Positions 5,673 through 5,782 of a DNA stretch of 5,782 nt are shown piece by piece. Made by a program: the position numbers and the translations under genes. The notes beneath the pieces are model-generated. The model saw only the letters and a list, made by a program, of their open reading frames with translations, had not been told where the DNA came from and did no database searches. The stretch comes from Actinobacteria bacterium UBA5182 (lineage in GTDB: Bacteria > Actinomycetota > UBA4738): NCBI GenBank assembly GCA_002413185.1, contig DHWM01000193.1, positions 3,556-9,337 on the forward strand, given 5' to 3'. Numbering within the stretch: the stretch's first letter is position 1; every line of letters starts with the position of its first letter.

Positions 5673-5782
5673 TCAGGGCGCGTCGACGGTGGTCCACACG
5701 GCTCCGTCGCCGGCGGCCACCGCGTTGACGCCGAAGCCGACCTGCACCGTGCCGCCCACCTGGTCGACGAGCGGGTTGACCC
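5673..5782 (-). CDS. C-terminal end of a probable beta-propeller-type protein (runs off window)
   Basis: On the minus strand an open frame enters from the window edge and ends at TGA (5675-5673), giving 35 residues. They include VNPLVDQVGGTVQVGFG and VAAGDGAVWTTVDAP. The V..G..P/N-x-VA.G.GAVW pattern is typical of YVTN/NHL-like beta-propeller repeats, for example at the end of secreted propeller proteins or of large actinobacterial regulators. Codon use is core-like. The gene's 3' end sits directly against the candidate IS end, so the element may have landed just downstream of it, or the original C-terminus may have been altered. Which protein this is cannot be told. Confidence 0.5.
   Translation of the reverse strand, partial: VNPLVDQVGGTVQVGFGVNAVAAGDGAVWTTVDAP

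Noticed and set aside
3213..5782. Full downstream attachment-site copy of the tRNA 3' end
   Set aside because: By eye I found no second copy longer than the 11-base repeat at 3223-3233 within the window.

Overview
The window comes from a high-GC bacterium, most likely an actinomycete-type lineage (Actinomycetota). The reasons are strong G/C preference at third codon positions, GTG starts, a probable leaderless mRNA for nadE, and IS481-type transposase sequence of the kind common in that phylum. The genus cannot be told from this sequence.

Left part (about 1-3212) is conserved core genome. The start of proA and all of proB lie on the minus strand as a translationally coupled pair for proline synthesis from glutamate. 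They diverge from nadE (glutamine-dependent NAD+ synthetase, plus strand) across a 55-base gap. In that gap a 12-base palindrome supplies the start of a -10 box in each direction. A tRNA-Lys(UUU) gene with its own -10 box follows nadE.

Middle part (about 3213-4574) looks foreign. It is visibly richer in A and T, has different codon use, and begins exactly at the tRNA 3' end, a classic integration site. It holds two overlapping genes of unknown function. The first encodes a Trp-rich, probably extracellular beta-sandwich-like protein that lacks a signal peptide and may have lost its 5' end. The second encodes a small lipoprotein with a clear signal peptide and lipobox.

Right part (about 4575-5668) is high GC again. 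It carries a decayed IS481-type transposase: the 5' end is missing, including the helix-turn-helix region and the first catalytic Asp, and a one-base deletion shifts the frame near 5015. The rest of the protein, with two tandem copies of a 50-residue C-terminal module, is still readable. A candidate right IS end follows. The window closes with the 3' end of a minus-strand gene (5673-5782) whose last residues look like a beta-propeller repeat.

The proline and NAD genes are ordinary housekeeping functions. The part most worth a second look is the small tRNA-adjacent islet bordered by the IS remnant. I found no CRISPR array, rRNA, toxin-antitoxin pair or recognisable defence system.
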